From Saccharum officinarum (Eukaryota > Streptophyta > Magnoliopsida > Poales > Poaceae), in the NCBI GenBank assembly GCA_020631735.1, contig CM036159.1:98324701-98388700 (forward strand): 64,000 nt of DNA, in the 5' to 3' direction. Below the pieces are notes generated by a model. The model was not told the origin of the DNA. It saw only the letters and a program-made list of their open reading frames with translations, and did no database searches. The translations under genes were made by a program, and so were the position numbers. This document shows, piece by piece, positions 9,947-20,590 of the stretch. Every line of letters begins with the position of its first letter. Position 1 is the first letter of the stretch.

Positions 9947-12900
9947 GGCTGGTGACCACCGAGAGGCCGTGCCGGACAGAGTAGGCTGGTGTTGATCCGA
10001 TAGCTAGCCCCCAACAAGTCGCGCTGCACGGCACGGCACCGCACGCGCTCGCCTGGTCCCTGCTGCTCGCCTCAGTCGTCCTCAGATCGATGATAGATGA
10101 TAGCGTCCGCCTCAGCCGATCTGTCAAATTACTACTGGTAGGGGCCCAATCAACCCCCAACCGATAGGGAGCCCACGGCTGCTACGGCGAGACCATTCCG
10201 GCACGGCACTACGGCTGTACGGCAGCAAGCTCGGCGGCTACAAACTTCCTGTTCTTTCTTGTCACAACTGCCCAGTGTACCGACTTCTTTTTGTTCGTTT
10301 CTTGAAAACACGTACCGTAGAACGAGAGACACGGGCCTCGTTTCAGCTCGGGACGGTGGGAGTGCGTACAGTGGATTTGTTTGAAGGAGGAGTCTGCTCA
10401 GCTGATAGTTTTTGCGATGTTGTTGTTTTATTGCGAGAGAAAAACAGATAAGTCGAGCGGATAAGTTCAAGCGAACAGTCTCTATTTTATATATAACACA
10501 ATAAATAGATAGATTTTGATAGTCCCTCTCACTCCTGAGCATGAGGTAGAGTTTAGTTGCACATGCAAGTAGTTGGATTGGTAGCCATATACGATGACCC
10601 ACAGATCTAATGCAAGTTGGTGGAAGTTGGATTGGTAGCCATATACTGTTTGTTTTAGCTTTGGATTTTAATGCTACAACCTGTCTATAGTAAAAGTGGC
10701 TAAAATAAATAGACCCTTGTAGTTTGCCGCTTCAGTGACATCATGCGAAAATCTAGCATGTGTAGCAATATGCTTGCTCTTTTCATATCTCTACATAGTT
10801 TTTCAATAAGATCTGTGACACTGCCAATGTATAACAATATACTTGCCCTTAACTAAAATCGCAATAGGAGCATCTAGAGATATTCAAAACTGGTTTTCAC
10901 AGCTTCGAGTGATTTTTGTCATTGAATCGATGATGGTCAAAATCTTGTTCTCTTGTTGTCGTTTAGCCACTACAGCCGAAAGACCAAAAACAATAAAAGA
11001 ACACAAAGGCACCCTGCATTAACCCAACAACAACTCTACATAAAAGTGATAAAAAGCACACCACGAAGGTAAACAAGAGAAACGTCTATAAGTGCAAAGG
11101 ACAGAACGTTTTTCCTTTGTCTAAAAAAACATAAAAATAAGAATCTCCAAGAGCCTTTCTAAATCTCACTCTCTAAATCATCATTTGAAGAGTCATTTGC
11201 ATAAAAATCGTTTTCTATATCTTTTCACTCTCCAACAGTTTTTCTATATCTCATGCGTACTCTGGAGAGCCATTCTTGTCTTCTATTTTTGTCTAGCGAA
11301 AAATCCGGAATAAAAGGTGGCTATAGGATGACAATTTAGAGAAACTGTTATCTATTTCTAACATTTAAGAAGGATATTGAGAGTCTCTTAGAAATGCTCT
11401 AAGACGACGAAGCACTTGGGCTTGCTCTTACCGAGAATAGTAGAGCTGCAGTTTCCTTTCTCTCTCAGCCAGCATAGAAATGGAAATCGAACTCGCACTC
11501 GCATGGTAAGCTCACAGTCCACTGCCTTGATCCACTTGGCTACATCCGCCCCTAGCTTATCCAGCTAAGGGATTGTTTGAACGTATTCATATTCATCTCA
11601 ATTCACATATGTTGGAGTGGATTAGGTTAGAACTTAAACTCCTTTCCACTCTAATTCACTCCAACACACGTGGACTAGGGTGGATACAAATAAATCCAAA
11701 AAAAGGCCTAAAAGATATACTTGCATTTCTTAGAGAAAAAATGGTGGATTAATCCCCGGTCCCAGCTTGACACAAATTGTTACAGACAGACAAGGACCAC
11801 TCAACCTACAATGTACTACAAACACATCCACCTGTGGTCCTGTATCTACAAACAAAAAATCAAAAAGCCTAAGGATAAAGCCTAGACCCTGATCGATGAG
11901 ATGACTTGCCAATGCCAAGTCCCAGTCCCAGCCTGCTAGTTTGGTCTTCCAATCAACCGGTGACGACAAACGGATAAGTACAATCTATCACGTACGCGGC
12001 GCTCCGATCCACTCTTTCTTTCGACTTCTTCTTGGCTCTGCAGGCTCTGTTTGGATGCTTCTTGAATTTTTTTGCTACATTCGTGATAAGCATCGGATTG
12101 TAATATTATGTGCACAAGAATATAACCAGAAATTCTCTGAGTTGTAGAATATCTATCGTTTGGGTAAATGCTGGAGAAAGAAAGCAACGGTATTGAAGTT
12201 GCTGCTACCCAAAATAAGCTTTCTGCTACCTCGCTCAAGATCACCTCTGCCAACAGGCTACGTCGCATACTCTACCACCAACGCCCACAACGAGCTTGAA
12301 CTCCCCCAGTGGAGTGCCGAGCTACTTAAAAATAATCAAACACAAATTCAGATAGTGGGAGCCGAAGCGGGAGAGGGTGATTAGCGCATTCAGCAACTGA
12401 GCAGAGCAAACAGTCTTTAATCCTTCGCACCACAGCTTCCTTTGTGCCGGTTTTGATCCCCAAATCATCCAACAGATCTTGATTGCATGGGAAACAAGCG
12501 ATCAAAGCACCAAACTTGACTTGGAACTGAGGAAGATTCAGATCGGAGCTCTCAAGATGGATCCCCATATCTTCCAAGATCTTATGTGCCTGCTGTTTTT
12601 AGAATCAGGAGTAACTCAAAACACACACACTAACGTATATCATGCGCATATGTGTTTTTTTAGGGCAAAATATCATGCGCATATGTGTCCACCGTTCTTC
12701 GTCTTTGCCCCACGTTCAGCCCAAACGCTCACCTTTTTCCCACGTTCTTCGCAGTCTGCCCAAACGGGCTCGTAAGGCTGACTGGGCCGAGCGTGTATCA
12801 GTATGGGTCGGCAAAAGAATTCCTCCTTTCGCGGCCTTTTCCCCCACCTTTATCCCCGTCCCCGAGGAACAATTTTTCCGTGTGTTTCCCCCATTTGTGC

Positions 12901-13112
12901 GTCAAAATTTACCGTTCCACCCCACGTCTGGTCTCCAACGGTCGATTTCCTCCCTTCTCTGCCCTGCCTTCAAAACCCACACCCGTCCTCCCCTTAAACC
13001 CTCCCCAAGACCCCAACCTCTCTAGCCCACACGCCTGCCGCCCTCTAGTCCACTTCTCTCTCCCTCTGATCCCCCACTTCATTGAAGAGGTTGAGTGTGA
13101 GGGGCGGAGGAG
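9947..13112. other. Intergenic region between the reductase exon and the B3 gene
   Basis: Most of this is AT-rich with no recognised gene. A 21-bp GTTGGATTGGTAGCCATATAC direct repeat occurs at about 10571 and 10627. A weak inverted pair (CTCCAAGAGCCTTTCTAAATC near 11145 and its partial complement near 11390) may bound a ~270-bp MITE. On the minus strand, 12410-12600 encodes a protein-like stretch (KILEDMGIHLESSDLNLPQF...) that I cannot identify. The last ~400 bp before the B3 gene is pyrimidine-rich, as in a grass promoter and 5' UTR, and carries a 19-bp direct repeat ATATCATGCGCATATGTGT near 12636 and 12669. Confidence 0.5.
11570..11715. mobile_element. Small foldback MITE-like element
   Basis: The segment runs from AAGGGATTGTTTGAAC to a terminal AAAAAAAGGCC. 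Internally it pairs CACATATGTTGGAGTGGAT with CTAATTCACTCCAACACACG. The arms are imperfect and no target duplication was defined. It resembles short grass MITEs of the hAT or Harbinger groups. Confidence 0.45.
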
Positions 13113-14718
13113 ATGGTGGCGGCGGCCGTGGAGATGTCGCCGTACGAGGCGGCGCGGGAGCGGAATGTGCAGGAGAACAAGCGCAAGATGGAGGCGCTCA
13201 ACCTGCGCCACCTCTCCGCCGTCATCAAGGAGGCCCCCAAGACCCCTTCCCCACTGGTGTTGCCTCCTCCTTTTATCTCCACCTGCTATGGTATGCGCGG
13301 TTGTTTGTCTGACTGACCTTTTGTTTTTGTTTTTGCTTTGCGGCGGAGCAGAAGCCGAAGAGGCGCAGGATCATCGAGCAGGCGGTCGTGGTTCCCTCGC
13401 CTCCCAGGAGGTCCCGCCGGCTTGCGCAACTCCCTGAGGTCAAGTACGCAGAGGTATCTCTCTTCTTTTGCCTGCTCTGTCTCGTTTTCCTTTTGGGGGC
13501 TCTAATAAATGCACATATTTCGCTATTATTTTAATCATTTCCAGACGTGTTTCTGTGGCCAATGAACATGGTAGTTTCTTATTTCGAGCTCAAGGCTTCC
13601 CATTTCTTTCCACCGGAAACAGAGCAACATTTTATTTCTCTGCTCTTAAATTGTGGCGTGTACCAACCCATGTGGCCATCTGAAAAGAAAAAGCACAATC
13701 TGTTCAGTTTACCAAACCATGTGATTTTGGCAAAGGCAACTGCAAAGTTGAAGATTTGTGTGCCGCAACAGATTTTTTTTCTTACAAAATCGTTTCAAAA
13801 GGCATTGGTTTACAAATGTTTCTTCTGATAATCATCCTGTAATGTAACATGGCACAATAAAGAACATGTTACATCGTGCCATTTTGCCTAGCATCCATGT
13901 CATGAACTATAAATTTGAACCATTTGTTTTTACTGACAAGTTGTATTTGCCGACAGATAGCACCACACACTGCAGATAGAATGACAAGGTATGTGGGGAC
14001 ATTTGCTTAGCTGCCTAGCCTGACCATAGGAGCTATAAACACATGCTCTGCTCCTCTTAGGTGACAATCCTGTTGTTCCGTTTCTTCCGTAGGTCTCCTA
14101 GAAAACCAGCTGACCTCATCTACCTGGCAAGAAGCGGAACAATTTCCATGAAAGCTAGGTTGGAGGCAACAAGAAAGGCCGAGGATCTAGAATCACAGCT
14201 TGACCCTGACATCCCATCCTTTGTGAAGGCAATGTTGCATTCACATGTGGTTCGAGGTTTTTGGCTGGTGAGTACTCAGCTCTACACCCGTTTGCTCTCC
14301 CTAGCAACTTCTTAGCTCATGCCATGTGCTGGTTTTTCTGTATGTATGATCGAAAGGGTCTCCCGAGCCATTTCTGTGACACTTACATGCCGAAGCAAGA
14401 CGCCATTATCACCTTGCTGGATGAGAAGGATGAAGAATTCGACACCAACTACCTTGCCTACAAGAAGGGGCTAAGTGGCGGATGGGCTGGTTTTGCACTA
14501 TGCCATGGGATTCAGGATGGAGATGCAGCTGTTTTTCAGTTGATTAAGCCCACGACCTTCAAGGTACTCTATGCTTTAAGTGCAATACTGAATAACGAGT
14601 AGTTCAAAGCATGTTTTTTTTCATTTCTAATGCGAAGTGCTCATTTATCAATGAATTCGCCTCCCAGGTGTATATCATCCGAGCAGCCTCTGATGATGGC
14701 AGTGAGCTAGATGAATGA
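13113..14718 (+). CDS. B3 DNA-binding domain protein (Os05g0481400-like), 236 aa, six exons
   Basis: Exons are 13113-13256, 13352-13453, 13957-13988, 14093-14267, 14357-14563 and 14668-14718. All introns are GT-AG and the spliced length is 711 nt, exactly 237 codons with the TGA. The N-terminus SPYEAARERNVQENKRKMEALNLRHLSA and the basic patch KPKRRRIIE with RRSRRLA (probable nuclear localisation) precede a B3 domain at about residues 105-225: ARLEATRKAEDLESQLDP, then FVKAMLHSHVVRGFWLGLPSHFCDTYMP, and LSGGWAGFALCHGIQDGDAAVFQLI. This layout matches the plant B3 subgroup that includes rice Os05g0481400 and Arabidopsis AT3G19184/AT5G42700, putative sequence-specific nuclear transcription factors. 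ATG 13113 is the first in frame; a second ATG at 13134 is possible. The gene looks intact. Target genes cannot be inferred. Confidence 0.9.
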
Positions 14719-15248
14719 CTGCATCACGCACAGCAGTACTAACTTAGCAGGACGTGGGAAAGTGGGATTTTGAGTATTTTTAGGCTTTATCTATCAGAAT
14801 TGCCCTAGTATGTATTTTATTTGTATGTTTGTTGTTATTCGGTGCTACTAGTGAGACTCCTAATTTGCAGAAGTCATAACTTGCAAAATGCATTATGAGC
14901 TAAGTATTTTCTGGCCACTGCATGTTGCTGTCCTAATGGAAGTTTCTGAAAATGCATGGCTTGTGACTTAGGATTTAGGAACGATTCTTTCACCTAATAC
15001 TTATCCCTAAATTGATGCTTCTTGATGCAACATGCGCCAACATGTACAACAAAACTCTAAGAATAGGACAGAGATGGCGCAAAGTCATGCTAGATATGAA
15101 ATCAATCTTGAGCTCTCATACATTAGACATCAATGTCATCCTACAAACATTGAAGCCTTCAGTCCTCTCCCTTCATCATTGAACCGTGTGTGCATGGGTG
15201 CAGCATCATGCTGAGGATTAGCATCAAGGTATTTCCTCCTTGCCAGCC
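14719..15248. other. Convergent 3' flanks of the B3 and malectin-LRR genes
   Basis: The two genes face each other and this 530-bp stretch must hold both 3' UTRs. It is AT-rich and contains no further gene. No sharp polyadenylation signal was chosen for either gene. Confidence 0.6.
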
Positions 15249-17628
15249 TCATCCAAATTTGTTCCCCTCAGTTCTGAAAGTTATTCATGCAAAACATATA
15301 GTCACCGTTTATGACAAAACAAAGAACCTAATAAATTGATTCACATTCTTGACACCTCAAATCAAGTCCAGCTTTGTTTTTCAGACCATCTGGTATCTTG
15401 CCCGTGAGATTGTTGTAGTTCAGGTATCTGCCATTTTTGAGAAAATGCATTAGGCAAAGAATGTATGGAGATATTATTTGAGATACATTATGAAATGAGA
15501 TATCGAGTACTGACAGCTCCTTCAGATTGACTAGTTTTTCCATTGATGGTTTGATCGTTCCACTGAATTGATTGCTATCAAGGCGCCTTTTCAAATGATG
15601 AAAAGCTTAGCATGGTTAGTAAAATTGCAGAACGAATGTTTTTTTTTAAAAAAAATCAAGTATGCTTGAGCTTACACGGCAGTTAAGGTGTGCATGCTGC
15701 TCAAGTCAGGTATGGGGCCTGAGAGATTGTTACCACTGAGATAGCTGTAGTCACAATTTATAAGGCATTATTAGAAGGATCGTCCATCCAGTCTGCTCAT
15801 ACCATTGAGAGTTTAGTTTTGTGTCTATCTTACATGGTTTTCACCCCTGTCAAATTTGCAATGCTGTCGGGAAGCGATCCTGAAAGACCATGATTTTTTA
15901 GATCCCTGTATTGCAGAAAACCGGTCATATTAACACAGCAATGATCAACATTTTTCTAGCCTTTTGTTTTTACTGGACTGTAATGGCGTTCTTCCATCAG
16001 GACAAGATGTAGAACACCGATGCATTGGCCGAATTTAGCCCTTATTTTCTTTTTCTTTACACATTGATGAGCACTGAGAACTGATGAATACCAAACGCAT
16101 TGGCCGAATTTAACCAGAACGCATACAAAATACAGTTCGAACACCATTGACATTCAATTGGATTCGGCTGCCATTGTAATCTGAACACTTACAGTGACAA
16201 GACGCGCATGGGTGATCCCTGGGAGCATTCAACCCCCGTCCAAGAGTGTTGCTGTGGCAGGCAAGGGTCTCCAGCCCAGTCCGGAGGTAGGTTCTTGAGG
16301 CTCGCTGCGAGATCTTCCATTGCAACCACTGCACAAGGGAAAAGCCTAGAGCTTCTCATCGCCCAGACATTTTATCTCACAGGCCGAAGGCGACTGACAG
16401 AAATGCATACCATCTCTAGTGGCGGTCCTGCCACCGAGCGGGACAATCTGGTAGATCTCTCCGGCGTTGATGAGCGGGCCGACGGGGGACGTCTCGTTGG
16501 GCGTGAGCAGGATCTCCGTTTTGCCGGATAGCTGCATCATGCTGGAGTAGACCATGACGCCGGCCGCGGAGGCGTTGAGCCCCCGGAAGAAGTCCTTGCC
16601 GTTGACGGCCACGTCGAAGACGCGCCAGCTGAAGGGGCTCGCGGTGCGCGAGTCCTGGAAGTAGAGCGCCACGTAGTAGGTCGCCGCTGGGAGCTCCGTC
16701 GTGGGCCACTGCACGGTGAGCTGCTTGCCCCGGCTGGTGGTGACCCCGGCCTTGAGCGCCTTGGCCGGCGGCTGGTTCCAGAAGTCGTCGGGCGAGATGG
16801 AGGAGTGGCTCTCCACCATGGGGTTGGCGTCCGCGAACGGCGCCCAGTACCGGTTGTACGGGTCATCTGGATAGCTAGAATGCCAACCACGTCACGTCAG
16901 GATTCCCCGGCCGGCTGGCCTCACGCGCACGGCGGCGAACGGTCGAACGGGCAGGCGTACCTGATGATCTCGCCCTTGCTGCCGAAGCGGCTGCGCGCCA
17001 CGGTGCTCATGGCGAACCTGCCGAAGTCCGTGGTGTTGTACATGGAGTCGGCGAGGTCGATGACCTCCAGCGCGGAGATGAAGGGGCTGGACTTCGTGTC
17101 GGGGCGGCGCGCCAGGCACACGCTCATGGTCCGGCCCTGCCCCTGCGCCACCATCTCGAAGTAGGTGGACATGCCGCGCCGGTAGTTGTCCGTGGTGTTG
17201 ACGGCGCTCCACAGGGTGCCGTCCACGATCTGGTCGAACACGGGGGGTTCCTTGCCGCCGTCGAAGCCGCCGTAGTAGTAGGTGGTGCGGACGAGGTAGC
17301 GCGTGCCCTTGACGACGGGGAGCTGGTAGCAGTACTTGCGCGCGGTGGCGTCCGGGAAGTAGCGCAGCGTGGCGAGTATTGGGAGGAGGTGCGGCTTGTT
17401 GATGGCGGAGGCATTGCCGACGGCGGTGAAGCCCTCATCCTTGGCCCACTTGATGCTCCCTACCTGCACGTCCTTGTCCGACCCGCAGCTTATGTAGAAG
17501 CCTCTGGGCTGTGGCACGGCGGCCGCGGCGGCGGGCGGCTCTTGGGATGACGAGGAGTGGAATAAGGTGGCGGCGGTGACGACGACGAAGGCGAGGAAGA
17601 AGGGGAACGATGCGATCCGGCTTGGCAT
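15249..17628 (-). CDS. Secreted malectin-like/leucine-rich-repeat protein, 525 aa, eight exons
   Basis: Exons (minus strand) are 17628-16961, 16874-16411, 16328-16193, 15905-15834, 15744-15676, 15586-15515, 15427-15356 and 15273-15249. All introns are GT-AG and the sum is 1578 nt, exactly 526 codons. Residues 1-29 form a signal peptide (SFPFFLAFVVVTAATLF). Residues ~40-370 are a malectin-like (di-glucose-binding fold) region with ISCGSDKDVQ, LRYFPD..KYCYQLPV, YLVRTTYYYGGFDG, SYPDDPYNRYW and GPLINAGEIYQIVPLG. A WAGDPCLP...WTGVECS cap then leads to about four LRRs, each on its own 69-72-nt exon (LSGSLPDSIANL, LSGPIPDLSSM, FSGTIKPSMEKL, LTGKIPDGL). The protein ends soon after DLR, with no transmembrane helix or kinase. 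Length and layout resemble Arabidopsis AT3G05990/AT1G25570-type proteins, so an extracellular or cell-wall-linked role is likely; the ligand is unknown. The gene looks intact. Confidence 0.88.
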
Positions 17629-17869
17629 CGTAATAACATGCTAGGATCGGGAGGAGGACGATGGAGCACCCGCGAAGGGGAGGCTCCGCTCCGAAGGAGA
17701 AGACGCGAAGAAAGTGGGGCCAGCCAGGGATGCCAGAAATGTTTATGGGCTGGGGCCTCCTGATGGGCGCCGCATGCATGCATGGCAGGCAGCCTGCAGC
17801 CCTGCACGACGAGCGGAAGCGGCGGTGCCCGGACGATGGCTGCTTTTGGTTTGTGCTCAAATATAGCAA
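17629..17869. other. Upstream region of the malectin-LRR gene
   Basis: This 240-bp stretch holds the presumed 5' UTR and proximal promoter (minus orientation). Its right part contains GCATGCATGCATGG, a tandem of RY-type CATGCA words near 17770. No clear TATA box was chosen. Two Tourist-like MITEs follow immediately upstream. Confidence 0.5.
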
Positions 17870-18080
17870 GGCCTTGGCTAGATGGCAAAAAATTTATCTC
17901 AAAAGTTCTGTAGCACTTTCGTTTGTATTAGATAATTATTGTCTTACTATGATCTTAAAAGATTTGTCTCTAAAATTAGTTATTTTTTTACCTATATTTA
18001 ATGCTCTATGTATACATGCAAAGATTTGATGTGATGTGAAATCTTAAAAAGTTTTTAACTTTTCACCCAAACTAAAGGCC
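17870..18080. mobile_element. Tourist-like MITE (diverged copy)
   Basis: The left end GGCCTTGGCTAGATGG and right end CCAAACTAAAGGCC are inverted. Internal words GTAGCACTTTCGTTTGTATT, AAAAGATTTGTCTC and ATTTAATGCTCTATG are shared with the copy at 18126-18368. This family is very common near panicoid grass genes. Confidence 0.75.
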
Positions 18081-18125
18081 CAAGGTTGAAGGAGTCCGTT
18101 TCATGGCAGGGGCGGCTGAGACTAT

Positions 18126-18368
18126 GGCCTTGTTTAGATTCAAATTTTTTTAGGAAAAAAATTCTTGTAGCACTTTCGTTGTTATTTGGCAAAATTTGTC
18201 CAACCATAGGCTAAGTAGGCTCAAAAGATTTGTCTCGACATTTACAAATAAATTGTGCAGTTAATTATTTTTTTATCTACATTTAATGCTCTATGCATGC
18301 GCCAAAGATTCAATGTAACAGGTACTGTGTATTTTTTTTTTTGATGTTTTTGGGAACTAAACGGGGCC
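18126..18368. mobile_element. Tourist-like MITE, 243 bp
   Basis: It begins GGCCTTGTTTAGATTC and ends GGGAACTAAACGGGGCC, near-perfect terminal inverted repeats. The interior matches the neighbouring copy at 17870-18080. Elements with GGCCTTGTTTAGTTCC ends are widespread in sorghum-like genomes. Flanking ATG occurs on both sides, but a proper target duplication is not certain. Confidence 0.8.
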
Positions 18369-18827
18369 ATGTTTATTTGGTGTCAGAATTGAGTATACCC
18401 GGCGCCGACGGAACTTCTGGGTTCATCATCTGACAGTGCACACCTGGCGTTCCGGCGTCCCTTTTGACCGAACGGCGACGCGCGGAGAAGTGAAGTACTC
18501 CTCCGTAACCGACGAGGTACTGTATTTCGCTGGCCAACGGGCAACGCGCCGCAGACGACGGGACAGAGGTTCGTTGCCGCAAGCTCAACGAATCTGTTCG
18601 TGCACCACATAGCTAGGCCCGCGTCGGCCCATGGAAAAACAACAAACTGGACCGTGCTGGCCAGGCGGTGCATTTTGGGCCACAACCTGGGGCCGTGCCA
18701 GTGATAAATAAACAAGGAAAAAGTTCCTCCCTCAATTGTAAGACCGTCTCCAACGGCACGAACCTAAAAAGAAGACCTAGTTGTCTACTCCAACAGGCAA
18801 CGCAAAAGGAGACCCAAAAAGGGTGCA
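18369..18827. other. Intergenic, moderately GC-rich
   Basis: No gene is recognised. The segment 18740-18815 (AGACCGTCTCCAACGGC and CTACTCCAACAGGCAAC) resembles the ends of Mutator- or Harbinger-type elements. It has a possible partner in inverted orientation near 24700-24726 (GCTGTTGGAGATAGTCT). Confidence 0.4.
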
Positions 18828-18835
18828 GCCCAGCC

Positions 18836-19480
18836 CAGGGTTTTTTTTACCGACCGGTCACCCCAAACCGCCGGCCTCCGGTTCCGGTTTACCGGTCCAG
18901 TTTACCGGTAACCGGTCGGTAACCGGTCGAATTTGAATTTGAATTCAAACGCGCCTTCGGTTCGGTTTGTCACCGGTTTACCGGGCGGTTTGGAGCGGTA
19001 ACCGCTCGGTTTGAGCGGTTTACCGCTCGGTTTGAGTTTGAAATTTTCTTTTTTCTTTTTTTTTTCAAACTTCTATACGTATAAATAAATACTAAACGAA
19101 CTCGAATTTGAAAAATTTTTACACCATTGGCTTCTATAAATCATGAACTATTTTAGGAATTTTTTCAGCATTTTTTGTTTTTTTTCAAATTTTAAATTTG
19201 AATTTGGGGGCCTTAACGGGGCAGGACCGGGATTTTTTTTCTTTTTTTCAAACTTCTATACGTATAAATAAATACTAAACGAACTCGAATTTGAAAAATT
19301 TTTACACCATTGGCTTCTATAAATCATGAACTATTTTTAGGAATTTTTTTAGCAATTTTTTTTCAAATTTTAAATTTGAATTTGGGGAATACCTAACCAG
19401 ACCGGACCGGAACCGGTCCGGCCCGATTAGGCCGGTAACCGCGGTAAACCACGGTTTACCGAGCGGTTTTTTTAACCCTG
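18836..19480. mobile_element. Non-autonomous hAT element, 645 bp, with internal duplication
   Basis: The ends are CAGGGTTTTTTTTACCG and CGGTTTTTTTAACCCTG. A perfect 8-bp target duplication GCCCAGCC (18828-18835 and 19481-19488) identifies a hAT element. The flanks of the interior are packed with ACCGGT/GGTTTACC words that can pair across the element. The AT-rich centre contains two ~130-bp direct repeats (about 19065-19195 and 19253-19370) sharing CAAACTTCTATACGTATAAA and ACACCATTGGCTTCTATAAA. There is no transposase ORF. Confidence 0.93.
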
Positions 19481-19488
19481 GCCCAGCC

Positions 19489-20590
19489 TGGAAGATCTCC
19501 TCGTCCTCGGCCACAACAGCGAGCACAGGGAGCCACCAGATCCGGTGACCGAGCTCGCCATCCCCATCTCCAATGGTGTCCTGCTCCACTATGCTGTCAG
19601 CGCCATTGCCCTTCCGCATCCAAACACCACTTTCCTCTGCTTCGACTTCGCCGGCGACCCCGCAATGGTCGACGTCGACCGCCGGCCGTCGCACCCACAC
19701 GGCCTCCCGTGCCTACCTTCCCACGCCGCCGGCCTACGCCACCTCTCCACGCGCACCTCGGCACCCAGCACCCCGTGCACCGCGCGCCTCCACCGCCTCC
19801 GCGGGTCCCACGCACTGGCAGAGCCAGGGGGGCTGGCAGGGGCCATGGCCCCCCCAACATCACAGCAAAATTTTTTATGTAATATATATATAATAATCTA
19901 TATTAGAAAGATATAATAAAATCTTTGTCAAATATTTTTTGATGACTTCTGGACAATAAAATCACATAAATTTGTATTTTATCTTCAGATAAGCTCAATT
20001 ACGGTGCAAAAATCCAAACAAATAAGCTACACTCGGTTATTTTATGGTTGAAACTCTTCGACCGGCCCCTCCTATCAATAATTTCTGGCTCCGCCACTGG
20101 CCCCACGCTTCTCACCCACCTTGCTGCAGCAGGGGTGACCGTCCCCATCCGCGCGCCTCCCTCATCTCGCGCCTGCGAGCAGGCAAGGCACTCGGTCATG
20201 GTGGCCCTCCCCAACCCCTGTGGCACCCTCACCACCTCGGTAGTGGCCCTCCCCCCACCCGACGCGCCTGCTCAGGCGGCGGCGGGGGTCGAGCAACAGC
20301 AGGCGGAGATCTGTGGCGGCGGTGGGGGCGCGGCGCGGATCTGGGGTGGCGAGGTGAAGCCCCCCCGATGCTGGCCACGGTGAGGCGGAGCTGCCGCACG
20401 GCCGCCACGTTGAGCCGGTTCCGATCGTCCCCTTCCCTCGTGGTGGTGGGCCTGGGGCTGCATGGAGACACAAAGAGACAGAGAGAGGACGCTTATTTGT
20501 GTTCCGTGTCGCCTCCGACCCAAAATGGGCCTTGTGTTTGCTACTCTGTTGGAGCCTTTTATTTGCCGTAAAAACACTATGCACGATGCA
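19489..20590. other. GC-rich sequence of unknown origin with an inserted MITE
   Basis: Outside the MITE at 19813-20099, the sequence is strongly GC-rich (19489-19812 and 20108-20470). In places it reads like coding DNA on the plus strand (LVLGHNSEHREPPDPVTELA), but no frame is clearly a known protein and frames overlap on both strands. It could be captured gene fragments inside an older DNA transposon. Confidence 0.4.
19813..20099. mobile_element. Probable small hAT-like MITE
   Basis: The ends CACTGGCAGAGCCAG and CTGGCTCCGCCACTG are near-complementary. They are flanked by GTCCCACG (19805-19812) and GCCCCACG (20100-20107), an 8-bp duplication with one mismatch. The interior is AT-rich and non-coding. 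Confidence 0.65.

Noticed and set aside
9585..10160. 191-codon minus-strand ORF over the reductase exon
   Set aside because: It lies in another frame of the reductase exon and is Arg-rich; the reductase frame has a clear family match.
16416..17438. Several 100-130-codon ORFs over the malectin gene
   Set aside because: Shadows of the GC-rich true exons, low-complexity Arg/Ser/Thr translations.
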